Source: Galbula dea (taxonomy: Eukaryota > Chordata > Aves > Piciformes > Galbulidae). Taken from it: 64,000 nt of DNA. This document shows positions 47,623 to 60,480 of this stretch, piece after piece. A program made the translations under genes and the position numbers. The stretch covers positions 373,460 through 437,459 of the forward strand of contig VWZX01004906.1 in NCBI GenBank assembly GCA_013399015.1. The letters are read 5' to 3'. Within the stretch, counting starts at the first letter, position 1; the number at the start of each line of letters is the position of its first letter. The notes beneath the pieces are model-generated. The model was not told where the DNA came from. It saw only the letters and a list, made by a program, of their open reading frames with translations, and ran no database searches.

Positions 47623-50600
47623 AACTTTTCTCCTGGTGATAAACCAGGAAGTATTAACACCAGCAAAGATCTTGACAGGTAGAACTCAAATAGTGAAGTT
47701 TTCTTCACAGAATGAAGAAGCAAAGAGTAAAAAAGTCTTTGCAGTATCAGACCTGCCACCTGACTTCTAGGAAGATCTCCCACGCACTAAGTCACATTAC
47801 TTACTACTCCACGTACTGAGAAGTGCACTGAATGCAGAGGTCATGCTGATGCTTCTCTGGCATGAGGGTGCTTTCTAACAGCTTTCCAGTCTGTGCAAAA
47901 CTCTTCTTTCATGAGATGCCATCACAAGTTTTGCCATACTCATTTCTGTTGTGAAAAAAGAGAAATATTTGCTCTTCGCTCCAGTAGTAACACAGTCGTA
48001 CTCCACATGCCAGTGTGTGTTGACACATATTCCCTATTCACTAGCTATATGTACATGACATGCAGACATTTTTCATAATCCAAGGAGGCTGGAAAATAAT
48101 CCAGCTGCCACCCACAAAAATAAGCATGAAGAACAGCTACACCATCCTCAGCATATGTTTGCTCAGCCAAAAAACAGTGAGCACACAAAAGCACCTTCTG
48201 GTTGTCTCACCTTTCAGTCCTGTCAGTGAGAGGAATGAAGGATTCCAGATTTGGGGTTTAATTCACCCTAAACCAGACAGGATTAATCATCTGGTGGAAG
48301 TACCTGTTTCTTGTCACTGAGAACTCAGAGACAAGAACTCAGTTGCTAGACCCTTCATCAGACAAAAACAGTTTAGGTAAGTTCTACTGCTTGTCATAGG
48401 GCTCTTTTTTATTTTCCTTTTCTGAGTACTGCTTCACGTCATTCTCTAGGTTTCCTTACAAGTCCTCCTTTGCCTGATCTTTTCTGGATCTGTTTAGCAA
48501 AAAAATACTAAAAATAAAGGAAATAAATAATGTATCCTGAGTGGCCAAAGCTAGGCACTGTGCTGTGGTTAATGCTATACTGGCAAAAAAATGAACAGAA
48601 AATCAACTTCTTTTTCTTCTCTATAGACTCTTCTTGGCAGCTCTGTTTTTATCTAGCTGTGCCTGGGGTTGGGAGAGGGCTTGGCAATGCACTAATGAGG
48701 TGCATTGCTCAAGCCCATGCCCCTGGTAACACAAATTCCAGCCATGATCCCTCCCAGACTGCAAGGGCCAATCTTCAGCCCTGAGGTTCCCGAAACACAT
48801 TCTCTATTACAAATATAGCTTTGATGGGGTTTTTTTTTGGTTCTGTTTTGTTTTTTTTTTTTATCCCCAGTCCATTGTCTTCCCAGATCTAGCACTCCAG
48901 TTTAGCAGCATCTATTTGAACCATCCTCAGTGGGGTTAATGTCACCTAACTTGGAATGTCTGCATCTAAGGCATTCAGCTCAGACTCCCTTTATAGCCTA
49001 TGGTAGGAGGTAAGCACTTTGGAGTGTAATCCATCCAATAGGTTTGATAAATGTGCTTTATATAAGCTACATCACTAAGGAAATGATCTGTTTCTTTCCA
49101 TTGACAAGAGCAGAGCTTAGATATTAGCTGAGAAGTCAGCTTCTGCCATGCAGGCTCCATGCACCTCCTTTATGTTGCTCATGAAATATAGGCACTATAA
49201 GGAGGTGACCAGCCACCACAGCAGTTAAGGCCATGTAAGGATCTGGACCACTCATGATAAGATTTGCACATTTCTTTCCATAGATCTCATTGTAAATCTT
49301 CATTTAAACTGTAACTCATTCAAACATCCTGATTTTAAACCAGTTTGCAACATCTGACAACAGAAAATGCTGGGAGTGTGTCCTGTTTCTATGTCAACCG
49401 ACAAACCTTTCAGACTATTCCTTACCTGAAACCACAGGAACATTGGGATACAATTTAAAACATCTTCTACTTCTCAAGGCTTTTTTATCCATCTTTGTTT
49501 TCTTGAAGAGCTTCATTTTCTCATTATTAAAAAGAAATTAAGTAATTAATTGCTCCTGGTTTGGCAAAACCCCCTCCTTCTCCAATTAACTTTATTTCTT
49601 TCTCATTTTTTTTAGCCAGCTGAACCTACCAAGTTCTTCTTTTCCATTCTGCCAGGTAAAGAGTGTTCCTCTTTTCACCTCACTCCTTAAAAACCTTTTC
49701 AGAGCTGAGACCAGTGAAACACCCCAGGGGATCCTGAAGCAAATCAAAGCCTTGGAGAGGATGTCATCATCAACCTCATATGCCCATAAATAACCATTCT
49801 TTCCCTCTACAACCTGGTTGGAATTAGTGTTTTCTTAGTCTACATTTTGATTACTTTTGGGCCTGGATGGAATTATAGTGATGGATAGGATGACAACTGA
49901 GTGAAAGATTACTGTGAGGGAGGAGCTCTTCCTCTGGAGATACTGCTTGGTCATCTTCTTCTGCAGGGTGACTTGTGCCCCTAGCTGTGGTATCACCAGT
50001 AAGTGAGATGACTGATCCAAGGCCTGGGTTTTTTAATCTTATCTTCCTAGTCTGCATTCTAAAAAGGCAAGTAGGCTGTAATTTGTTAGTATTCAGGCTG
50101 CTTAAGTCTCCAGGGCCAGGCAGAAACGGTTGGATGGACAAATATCTTGGCAAAGCACAAGTTTGTGTCGGCTTGGTCAGCCTCTAAAAGAAAAAAGAAA
50201 AGGAAAAACAAAGAAAGGAGATGGGAAATTCAAAGAGCACACGAAAAAAGTGAAGTCCCAAACAAGCAGAAGAGGAAGCTACATCATGCAAACACCACTA
50301 GATGGGAGTGCAGCCTAAAGAGTCTGGAATATCAGTTTCTAGCCCCGTGACTCTAACCTGTGCAGCTGCAGGGGCTGGATGTCATCCCTCATCAGTCATA
50401 AATAAACCTCAACATCTCAAATGTGTCTCAAGAATACAAAATCTCCCCGTGGGCTTTCCCATGGGGTACCCTTAGTTTCCCACCAAGGAGCTGCTCCCTC
50501 AGTTCCACAAGAGAAATAAAAGGTTTGTCTTCAAGCAGACAGCCTCAGCTACCTCACTGCCATGGGCTCTGCATGTAGGTGTCATCTAGAGGCTTTACTT

Positions 50601-52104
50601 TGGAGGACTAGATATACCAGAAGAGAGATCTCTGGTCTTGCTGCCAGAATGCTTCCAATATAATTAATTAGCACACTATTCATGTGTTCCTAGCCACAGG
50701 TAGTTCTTCACAAACTCCATCCAGGAAGTGAAGAGAGAATGAGCAATGTGAGTCTTCCAATATCAAAACTGTCACCTGAAGAGGCTGTGGAAAGTCTCAG
50801 AAGTGTCTGTCTCTCTCCACAGAAAGCTCCACTGAGTATCTAGTAGATTCTCAGTCTTCAGCTATCTAGTTAAAACAGTCAAATGTTCATGAGGCTACGT
50901 TTGGGGGAGATGACTCTGGCTTCTGAGTGTCTAAGGAGATTTCTGTCTTTCTGTTTTTAAACCTGAGAATGATTACAGCACTTGCTCAGGAAGTAAAATC
51001 ATTGAGTCCTAACTGCCAGCTAGCTCAGAGTCATTCCCCCCAGTTCCTTTCCTAGCAGATGGTGCCCTAGTGCCTAAGCCATGGCAAGATTCCTCATAGG
51101 TTGGTTTCCATCTGTCCTAGTGAGTTCTGCCCATGGCATGGAAAGTAATGCAAGGCTCAGGAGTGCTGAAAGGGAGTCAGCCAGGCACTGTCCCTGTCCA
51201 CAGTGATGTGCTGTGCACACTGTGTCCAATGTAAAATACATTGTCTGCTGCTGGGGGAAAAAATATTGTAGGCCACCAGGGGGAGGTTTTGCATATCTCA
51301 GGTGGGTACCTGTATTTGGATAGAGAAGGCTCATATCTGGTTCTCTCCTGAATTAGGGAAGAGAGAATAAAATGAAGATTTTATGTATTATGATTCTTCA
51401 GAAGCATTCATGTTGTAACCACACAATCCCAACCCGGGATTGATTTTGGATATTGTTTTAACCAGGTGTCTCACCAGCATTCAGGCCAAAAAGCATCTTT
51501 CCAACACAGATAACATCTTCCTAATGGATTTATTAACATTTCAATTTGCTATTTTGCTGTGAGATTACTTGAAATACAAGCCAGTCAGCCATGCTGCACA
51601 AGATGAGTAAGAGGGCCCCGGAGACAGGTGATAAAAAGGAATGCTTTTAGGCTGTACAGAAAATGAATCCAAAGAGATGTGTAAGAGCTGCACACTTTAC
51701 CTGTTGGAGGTGGGTGGAAATCTTAGCAAAGATAACCCCAAAGAAGAACATATAACTCACCTGAACCTGAAAGTAAAGACTTCATCTGGCCAAATTTGGC
51801 ACTGAATAAACTCAAGTTCACTTCACGTGGAGCTTTTTCTCTTCCATGAACTTCAAGCTATGTTATGTGTATTGAAATTAGATTAATTAACTGAAACCTG
51901 CATTTTGTTCAGGATGGATGCAGGTCAATTGTAGGTCACATCTGTCATCATTCTGCAGGAATCTCAGAAAGAGTAAGTTCTACCTTCAGGTAGCTGAACC
52001 CTGCACTCAGCCCCATCAACCAACTCTTAAACATGCCAGTTTCTACCACATTGGACTGGACATGTGATTGTCACATTTAAGCTCCCATTTATAGGCTGTG
52101 GAGA
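47623..52104. other. Intergenic DNA
   Basis: 4.5 kb of AT-rich sequence with A/T runs (for example near 48,826-48,862). No gene, RNA or clear repeat is recognised. The 5' non-coding exon of the OR11A1-like gene probably lies just right of 47,622. Confidence 0.45.
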
Positions 52105-52320
52105 TTTGGTCAGTGTGGCCTGGAGAGCTGTGCAGCTGATCTTCTCAGTGCTTATCAGTACTTCATGGGTGGGTGTCAGGAGAATGGGGCCAGTCTCATT
52201 TCACTGGTGCCCAGTGACAGGACAAGAGGGAACGGCACAAACTGGAACATAGGAAGTTCCATCTGAACATAAGGAGGAACTTCTTTACTTTGAGGATAGT
52301 GGAGCACTGGAACAGGTAAA
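52105..52320 (+). mobile_element. CR1 LINE fragment
   Basis: TGGGGCCAGTCTCATTTCAC, GCCCAGTGACAGGACAAGAG, GGAAGTTCCATCTGAACATA and GAGCACTGGAACAGG match the end of CR1 ORF2 in order. Both ends are truncated. Confidence 0.85.
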
Positions 52321-53099
52321 ATTAGTATGATAACTAATTATTGACATTTATATCACTGGTTTTTTTTAACAGCATTGGGTACACATGTCCAGGTTTTGGT
52401 AGCAGGAGTTGCAGGGTGATCTGTGCGAGGAAGGGCCAGATGGATCCACTGTGATTCTCAGTGGATTCACCTCAGAACACAGCTGAGCTCATCAGCCTAG
52501 TTGATGGCACCTCTGTGAAAGCACCTCCCAGAAAGGGAGAAAATGCCAGACAGGAGCCACCACAGCTTGATCCAAAGAGACAACATTATCCAAATGTCAG
52601 CACGTGGCTTGGCTGGACGGGCACAGGTACCTGTGGCTTTCTACAGCATAGATATGTCTGGATATGAAGACGACCTTTAGAGCCAATAGAAAGACATTGC
52701 CACTTCTTGGGTGTGATTCACCTCATCTGAAATCATCTTCTCTGAGAGTGTCCTGGGTGTATTTGCTAAAATTCCTTTCATGCCCTCCAATGTATGCTGT
52801 ACCTTGCCATAGAGTCCCATTCCTTCTGTTGGTCTCTCCCTTCCTGAGTATCTGCTGTGGGAGCAGCTGCCAGAGGATCACCATTTTTCTAATAAAGCTT
52901 TAATCTGGGAGGATATCATTTGGCTTTTGAACAGGAGAGAACCTAATAGCCTAGGAACATGACATATTCCTTTCTCTCTTTTCTAAAATGCTTCCCTCTA
53001 GCAACAGAGATAAACAAGCAGAAAACTCAGAGCTTCCTTAGCCAAAATGTTTGTCATCAAACTTAGGTCTCATACAATCTGAATTGATTCTCCTATTTA
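52321..53099. other. Intergenic DNA
   Basis: About 780 bp with no recognised feature. Confidence 0.4.
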
Positions 53100-54922
53100 A
53101 CTTGAGGGAGGCAGGGACAGGTGTGGGCAGAGCTGCGATCAGCCCGGGCTTTTTAAACCCCTCAGGTGGCTGTGATTCCTGGGTACTGGCAAGGGCAGTG
53201 AAGGAGTGAGGGGAGTCCTCTAGCCGTGTCCCTGCAAGCTGCCAGGTCAGCCTCTTGGGAATATCCCGGCACAGTTGTGCCTCGGCTGAGGGTTGCTCTT
53301 AGAGAATCTGTGGGCTCTTAGGGAGAGGCAACGTGTAAAGGTGTCGGGGTCCAAGCCCCTGCTGCAGAGAGTGCAGGAGCCTGGCATTTGCAGTGGAAGG
53401 TAGCAGAGGCAACATGTGTGTCAGATGGGAACAGGTGAATGATCTGCACGGGATGGTGGCTGAGCTGAAGGAAGAAGTCATGAGGTTACAACCTGTAAGA
53501 GAATGTGAAAAGGAGATTGAATGGTGGAGCCAGGCTCTGCCATCCCTGAGAGAGGGGCAGCAGGTGAGGGCTGTATGAGAAGCAGGGAACCCCACATCCT
53601 CCTGCAGCCTGAAAAAGGATGAGCCAAGAGATGGGGGGAAATGGAGCCGGGTCCCTCCCCAGAGAGGTGGGAGAGGCAAGAGAGACCCCTCCTCACCTTC
53701 CCTGTCTTCCAACTCACCCCTACACAAAAGGTATGAGGCACTTGAAACAGAAGGGCAGGTGAAGGTGGAAGACAGAGGCCTAAATGAAACAGGTGTGTGG
53801 AGGAGAGTTCATGGCTGTGGCAGAAGGCAAGTACCTTCCTTGCCTGCCTCATCTTCCCAGGTGCTTCTGAGAAAGAGATATGAGGCCCTGCTGGAAGACA
53901 GCCAGTCTGATGGGGATGTGAATGACAAGCAACCAGCACCAGAGGTCTTACCAGAGTCACTGAGGCTTCCTGGACATATAACAACCTCTTCTGTAAAGAA
54001 GAGTTGTGGTTGTTGGAGACTTGCTCCTAAAGGGAACAGAGAGTCCAATATGCAGGGTTGACCCTCATCATAGGGAGGTCTGCAGTCTTCCTGGAGCCCA
54101 AGTCAGGGATGTCACTAGGGAACTCCCCAACATGGTGCAGTCGTCAGACTTTTACCCATTACTGATCTTCCAGACAGGTGGGGAGGAAGCTGCGGAGGTT
54201 TGCACCTGGGAAAGGCCAACCCCATGGATCAGTATAGGTTGGGGAATGACCTGTTGGAGAGCAGTGAAGGCTAAAAGGACCTGGGGGTCCTGGTGGATGG
54301 AAGGATGACCATGAGCCAGCAGTGTGCTTTTGTGGTCAGGAGGGCCAATGGGATTCTGGGGTGTATTAGAAGGGGTATTGTCAGTAGGTCAAGAGAGGTT
54401 CTTCTCCCCCTTTATTCTACCCTGGTGAGGCCCCTCAGTTGAAGAAGGACAGGGAACTGCTTGAAAGAGTCCAGCATAAAACTATAAAGATGATGAAGGG
54501 AGTGGAACATCTTCCTGATGAGGAAAGGCTGAGGGAGCTGGGTCTCTCTAGTTTGGAGGAGAGGAGACTAAAGAGTGACCTTATTTACGCTTATAAACAT
54601 GTGAAGGGTGGCTGTCAGGAGGATGAGGTCAGGCTCTTCTCAGTGAAGCCCAGTGACAAGACAAGCGGCAGTGGCTGTAAGCTGAAGAATAGGAGATTCT
54701 ATGTGTATACAAGAAAAGTTTTCCCCAGTTCAGGTGCCAGAGCACTGGCACAGACTGCCCAGAGAGGTTGTGGAGTCTCCTTCTCTGGAGAGACTCAAAA
54801 CCTTCCTGGACATGTTCCTGTGTGACCTGGTCTAGGGAATCCTGCTGTGGCAGGGGGTTTGGACTAGATGATCTTTCAAGGTCCCTTCCAACCCTAACGT
54901 TCTGTGATTATAACATTCTGTG
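53100..54922 (+). mobile_element. CR1 LINE with both ends but a large internal deletion
   Basis: In order: a GC-rich 5' UTR-like region; an ORF1 coiled-coil remnant at about 53,393-53,578 (EQVNDLHGMVAELKEEVMRL); an ORF1 esterase remnant at about 54,006-54,185 (VVGDLLLKGTESPIC, VRDVTRELPNMVQSSD, YPLLIFQ); then an abrupt change at about 54,185 to the ORF2 C-terminus (KLRRFAPGKGQPH, DRELLERVQHKTIKMMKG, ERLRELGLSSLEERRL); then the 3' UTR and octamers (TTCTGTG) to 54,922. Most of ORF2, including the endonuclease and most of the reverse transcriptase, is missing. Frames are broken and the expected GDSL catalytic Ser reads Leu. The element is dead. Confidence 0.85.
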
Positions 54923-57352
54923 GTAATAATATTGCATTTCTTTTTTATGAGGACTTAATCCAATAATAATAGCTATAAGCCAAGGATAGTTGTATGGGCT
55001 GGCACTTGAGATATACCCATGAATACTGGAGATTTCAAACTGGGCTGAGATGTCTTTACTGAACTGCCTGCACTTTCTGACTTACAGTTTAGACATCTTT
55101 ATTATCTGCAAAAGACAGGATAACAATTTAGTCTAACTTGAAATACTCCCTCCTCTTTTTTTGTTTATGCATTTCAAGACATCCCTTTTTTGTTGAAATA
55201 GACAGGATTTCACTTGGCTCTGTCTCAGAGGTTGTGATTTGATGTCTGTATCCACCTGAGGTTTGTGAAACCATGCCCAAAGACACTCTGGAGAGACATT
55301 TCTCTCTGCTTCTAGAGAGTGACAGAAGAGCTGTAGTGTTTGAGCACCTGCATCATGAGTATGTGTGCACTTTACTGCTAAAACAACTCCTTTCAGTAGA
55401 GACAAACTTCTACCTTTATTTGAGACACATAAAACCATTTACAATCATTTCCTTGGAACATCTCGCTGGGAGTGTTTGTGGAAGAGTGATGGCAGTTCAG
55501 TGGGGAGGCAACAAGTGAGGTAGATGAGCATAGGAGAGGTGAGGGAGGTCTAAGTGGGAAGCATTTCAGGGATTTATTCAAGGCTTTGGGTTGAGGAAGA
55601 GGATATGAAACTGAGAGTGGGACCTGGGCACCCACTGAACAGAGCTCAGGGGTGGGCCTGGAACAGATGGGACCTACAAGCTGTCACTGTCAGAGGGAAA
55701 ATGCTCTTCGTGGCTGAAGAGTCATTCATATCTGGAAAGCTTAGGAAATGGTCTGCAGAGAGTGGAAGTTCAGGGACTGCAGGGACAGACTATGAGGCAG
55801 CACTGAAGCAGTGGGGGTCTGGTCTGGGGCAGGAGGAACTCTATGTGCAGAAGCTGGGCACCATCTTCATGAGGCTGGACTGCTGAGAGCCTGCAGGCTT
55901 GGCTGATGGGTGTCAGGAAAAGTGAAGTGCTGAGGGCTGTGGTTCAGGACTGAGCAGCAGTGCCTCAGCCTGGGACAGCCAGGGCAGGAGGGCAGCCCCC
56001 AAAGCTGGGATAGAGTCATATGTGGGCCAGGCTGATAGACCTTTGCTCAGCTCCCTTTGCTGTGTGGCCCCTGGAGGCGTTCTCTGCACACCCTCCACTG
56101 ACCAGAAAGAAGCCTCAGGCAGGCAAGGTCTGAAAAGGTCCTGGTGTAGATCAGCACCCAGCCCCTTTCTTTGACAGGACACACCAAAGAGCTGCTTGGT
56201 GAACACATCTGTTTGCTGCCTTGTTTTCCTGTAGCCATGCTCTGATTTTCTACTGTGATCAGCCCCCCCAGGAGGGCCACTTAGACTTCCCTGCAGCTGC
56301 TCCATCTCTAATAGCCTCAGCAGGGCCCAAGAAAACTTCTGGAGACTTCACTCCTGTGACCACCCTTAAGACTATGTAATTTTTACCCAGGGGCTTGACA
56401 AACCAAGCAAAGTGTAACAAGTTTTTTTTTTTTTTTTCTTGCTGCTAATTCTTTGTACAGTCATCAGGTGTCTCACAGGAGAAATAGTCTTTGAGAAAGA
56501 GCTTTGCTAGACTTCAAAGTTTTAATGAGCATGTGATGCAACAGGGGATTTCCTCCTTCTTATTCAAGCCTAATGATGGAAAGAAATGTAGTCAAGTTAA
56601 ACTTGATAAACATCATTTTCCAACAGGGGCTGATGTTGTCAGAGAAAAGAGAATGAGGTTAACTTTGTGGTCATGCATCTTGTAGACTGTGTGTCTTGGG
56701 CTGTTTCTCTCAGGAGTTATGAAGGTCAAAGCTGTCCATGATAAAATGGGTCCTCTCCACATCTTCAGAGATGACACTGCCTTGCAAATCCAGTGGCAGC
56801 TCCAAAGGCCTCTGGTACAGTTCATGTTGAACTGCCTGCACACTCAGGATGAAAATTACATTTATGTCCCAAAAATCATGACATCTATCAAATTGTTCAA
56901 AGAACCAGCAACATTTTCTAACATTTGGAAGTTAGATTTTCAAACTCCTTCATGTCACTATAAGATGCAGCAACACAACCAGCCCTGGACACAGTGCTAG
57001 AGACAAGCACGTGATCAGAGAACACACAAACCAATGTATAGATGTGAGCACCAGAAGAGGAGGGGAAATCAGAGGTGAGGATTAGGGATGGTGCTTGTCC
57101 AGGAATGAAGCAGACAAATATTGAGATGATGGGAAAAATATTTGCTAGGCAGGCAAATGGTGGTGGTGGTGGGGAGGTAGGGGGGTTGAGCATGGAGCTC
57201 AAGCAGGGCCAGGTGCTCACTGGGTGAGCTCTGGGGTTTGCATCTTTTCCCTTCGGTAGGATTTCTCTGGTGTTACTGTGGTTATTGCTGTTTCTTCTCT
57301 CTTTGGCTTCTTCCATCAAACACTCCTTATCTCAACCATGGGAGTTAGCCTT
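54923..57352. other. Intergenic DNA left of the inverted repeat
   Basis: Contains a long T run at about 56,421-56,437. Small open frames (for example 55,273-55,518 and 56,689-57,000, plus strand) show no recognisable family. Confidence 0.45.
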
Positions 57353-58369
57353 TTCCTCCTCATTCTCCTGCCCATCCCAGGGGCTGCATGGGGCTCAGCT
57401 GCTGGATGGGATTATACCATGACAAGCATCTCTTCCTGAAGGACTCCAGCCCGTGGAAAGGACTCATCTTGGAACAGTTCATGAACAACTGCAGCCCATG
57501 GGTAGCACCCCCACTGTGGAAGTGCATGGAGAACTACTTCCATGCTGAAGCAGGAGAACTGTCTCCACACAGTCACCCCAGCTCAGTTTTCTGTGATTAA
57601 TGACATTTTTTCCTTCGCAGGTTGAAATAATGTTTTAATAATTTCCCACCATCAACCAGCAGCAGTTTGAACTTCACCTTACAACACTGTACCCATCCTT
57701 GGAACTATTTCTTTCAAACTAAGTAGCACATTCCACATGCAAGCTGTTTCAAAAGGCAAAAGGAGTGGCAGAGGATGCCCAGCTCTTGCCCTCCCATAAC
57801 CTCAGGGTCAGGGAACCTAACTGAAGATGAAGCTAGGAAGTGGGGGCAGGATTCAGCAGGAGGTGTTAGAAATGGCTTCTGCTTGGCTGTCCACTTCTGT
57901 AGCAGCTCTAAACACCAGTGGTTACTGCTTCTAGAAGCAAACACTCTCTCCAAAAGATGCTGTTACCTGCAGAAATTGCAGCCACTGAGACTGAGCTGCA
58001 AAGTAAAACCATGGAACAGAATGAGCTGAGCTCTAGCTGCAAGGAGAACCTTGAGCTAACCCACCTCAGATACTCAGGAGCTGCTCAGCCTCTTGCAATG
58101 CAGTGTCCTTCTGACCTCTTCCCTTCACCAACAGGTGAGATGCAGTAACCTCATTCTGGGGCTTCTCCTTCTTTTAGTCACTTTCCTCCAGGAATGAGTT
58201 TCCTCTCTAACAGCTTTTTCAGGGCAGATCTCACCTCCTGGTTCCTGAGAGAGTAGATCAAGGGGTTCAGAGCTGGGGTGACAGCGCTGTAAAAGAGAGT
58301 CACTTGCACATCCCTGTTGGAGGAGCTTCCTGAGGAGGGTGATGTATAATTGAAGAGCACTGGTATGTA
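57353..58369 (-). repeat. Left arm of a large inverted repeat (partial OR12D duplication)
   Basis: The reverse complement of this arm matches 62,987-64,000 nearly base for base. Sampled stretches show about 98% identity, and total lengths differ by only 3 bp (an AGG/GAG-type triplet after the receptor stop). The inner boundary is sharp at 58,369, inside the receptor coding sequence. The outer boundary cannot be fixed, because the right arm runs off the window at 64,000. Confidence 0.95.
58178..58369 (-). pseudogene. Truncated OR12D-like receptor (3' end only)
   Basis: Corresponds to codons 251-313 and the stop of the intact gene at 62,237-63,178: end of TM6, extracellular loop 3, TM7 (TPALNPLIYSLRN) and the C-tail. 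Four base differences are seen across the 192 nt, one of them replacing an amino acid (LLYS to LFYS). It has no start codon of its own in receptor context, and TM1 to most of TM6 are absent, so it cannot make a receptor. Upstream of 58,369 the open frame continues into unrelated sequence. Confidence 0.95.
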
Positions 58370-59908
58370 GCAGGTGGCTGTTTTCTCTCCATCCAGGTGA
58401 TGGCTTCCTCGGAGCTGCACAGAACATAAATGTTTCCCTAGTTAAAAAATAATGAAGTCAACTTGATGAATTGATTTGCCTTTCCAGAATATCTCTGCTC
58501 TTTTAGCAATCCTTTGCTGTTAAACCCAGAAAAGATCTAGCCCTCTTTACTTGACTCACTAGAATAAATTGCTGTTGCACATCTTGCCTTGCAAACAAAC
58601 AAGTAAACCTGACTTCCTATAGGAGTATCACAGAAGTTGTTCTTGTCCTCCATCAAAGCAGAAGTGATAGCCTGGACCTTTTCAGTCTCCCCCAAAAACC
58701 TCCTGAGTAATGAGTTAAGAATCAGGTTAGTACCTTAGGATAGGAGGGGAGGAGCTATGTCTCCTGGAAGTGTCCTTCCTAAAGATGGGAGAGACTGGGT
58801 TCAAGTCTAGACTTGATCTCTAATTCTTTCCTCTCAGAACAAAGATATTTTTCAAACTAGCTGGTAACTTGCTGACTCCCAACAGAAAGGGTAAACAGAA
58901 AGATTGCCAGCCAGCTGCAGGAGCTTGGTTTTCATGCATTTCCTCCTCCTGTAGGCACAAAGCAAGCTCTGGGAGAGGATTGTTTCTTAACTCACTGAAC
59001 TTGGTATTTTCACTGCTGCTGTGTACAGCTTTTGCTCACCTTATCTTCATCCATGAATCTTTTCACCTCTCTTTGATTTTTCTGCCCACAGCAGAGGGGA
59101 GTGTGCAGGAGGTAGGATGCTTCTCCAGCTTCTCTAGAAGCAGAGAATTTAGGAGTAAACTGAGCCACTTGGCCTTCTGCCATTAACTCACTCCCACTTC
59201 TGCTTCTGTCTTAGGTCCTTGTCTAAACATGTCTTCAGCTGAGACACAGGCTCCCAGAGCTCCTCTTTGTGGTGTTATGCTGGTGTGGAGCCTGAAGTCA
59301 CCACAGCCCACACCCACTGACACTTTGGTTCTCCTTTGGACAGTGTGAACTTTTCTCCTGAGCACAGTGAGTAGTCATGGGCCATCAAAGAAAGCTAACA
59401 GAGGCAGTGTAGGCATAGTCTGTGTAGTGAAAAAGACATCCCTTTGTAAGGATCTGTGGAAGAGCAGTGCCTGCTCCTTTAGGGCTATCTCCTGAAGGAC
59501 CCTCTTCAGTGCAGCAAGAGCTGGGAAGAAAGGGAGGAAGTGATGAAGGAGAACTTACAGGGACACACGTGGTAAGGGAGACACTGAGGACGACCAAACC
59601 TGGTCAAACAGTGACCCAGAGAAAGGGAAACAGGGAAGAACAAAGGGAGGGTGGATAGAATAGGATATACAATGAGCTGCTCCACGTGGTGTGTGGGTGG
59701 CTGTTCTGTTTTGGAAAGAACACCAGGAGCCTTTGGAGTGACTGTTGATTCCTCTGGCTCAAACCAGAAAGGAAGTGCACAGAAGGTTGAAACAGGGACA
59801 GACAAACCACAAGGAATATAGACTATGGAGGGATGGATTTACAAAAGTCAATGCTCAGCAGGAGTTGGAACTAGCAAGGTATGCGAAGGTCAAGAAGGAG
59901 AGTTTCTA

Positions 59909-59950
59909 GATGTAAGTCCTTAAACCTATAGATGAAGTCCTTAAACCTAT
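59909..59950. repeat. Short direct repeat doublet
   Basis: Two near-identical copies of GATGAAGTCCTTAAACCTAT; the first has one extra T. It may be a slippage product or a small target-site-like duplication. Confidence 0.85.
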
Positions 59951-59999
59951 CAACAGAGGAGGTGGGAGTGAAGCAGCAGGAGCAGGATCAGAAGGCACA

Positions 60000-60480
60000 G
60001 TTAGAGCACTTAGGCCAACTGTACTTGGAAAAGTTCATGAGACTGAATGGGAAGCACCCAAGGGTGGTGGTGCTGAAGGAAGTGATTGGTGCTCCTGCAA
60101 GATCACTCTCTGTCTTCAGGAGGTCATGCTGACTGCAGGTGGTCTTGATGCCTGGAAAAAAGCAAGGGGCACAGCCCTCTTCAAAAAGCTCAAGAAGGAG
60201 GAGCTGAGGAACTAGAGTCTCGCCTCAGCACCTGGAAAGATGATGAAATAAATCCTTCTGGTAGCCAGTTTGAGGGACAAGAAGGTGGTTGGGAACAGCC
60301 ACCATGAATCCAACAAGGGCAGATCAGGCCTGATCAATTGGACTGACTTCTTTGAGGTAACTTGTCTTCACAGGCATGGGAGAGCAGTGGGTGAGGCAAG
60401 GCTTCACCTGACAAAGGTTCTCAGGATGGTCTCCTGCAGCCTCCTCAGATCTAAATGTGGGAGATAGACACTGGGCAAGT
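60000..60480 (+). mobile_element. Degraded CR1 LINE ORF2 fragment
   Basis: CCTCTTCAAAAAGCTCAAGAAGGAGGAGCT, AACAGCCACCATGAATCCAACAAGGGCAGATC and GGGAGAGCAGTGGGTGAGGC follow the order of CR1 reverse-transcriptase coding DNA. It is old and heavily mutated, and its ends are approximate. Confidence 0.65.

Noticed and set aside
53393..54825. Open frames in this region as host genes
   Set aside because: They match CR1 ORF1 coiled-coil, ORF1 esterase and ORF2 C-terminal pieces, with frameshifts between them.
57388..57600. 70-codon open frame preserved in both arms of the inverted repeat (also 63,753-63,965)
   Set aside because: Preservation is explained by the young duplication. The three amino-acid differences in 70 show no sign of constraint, and no family is recognised.
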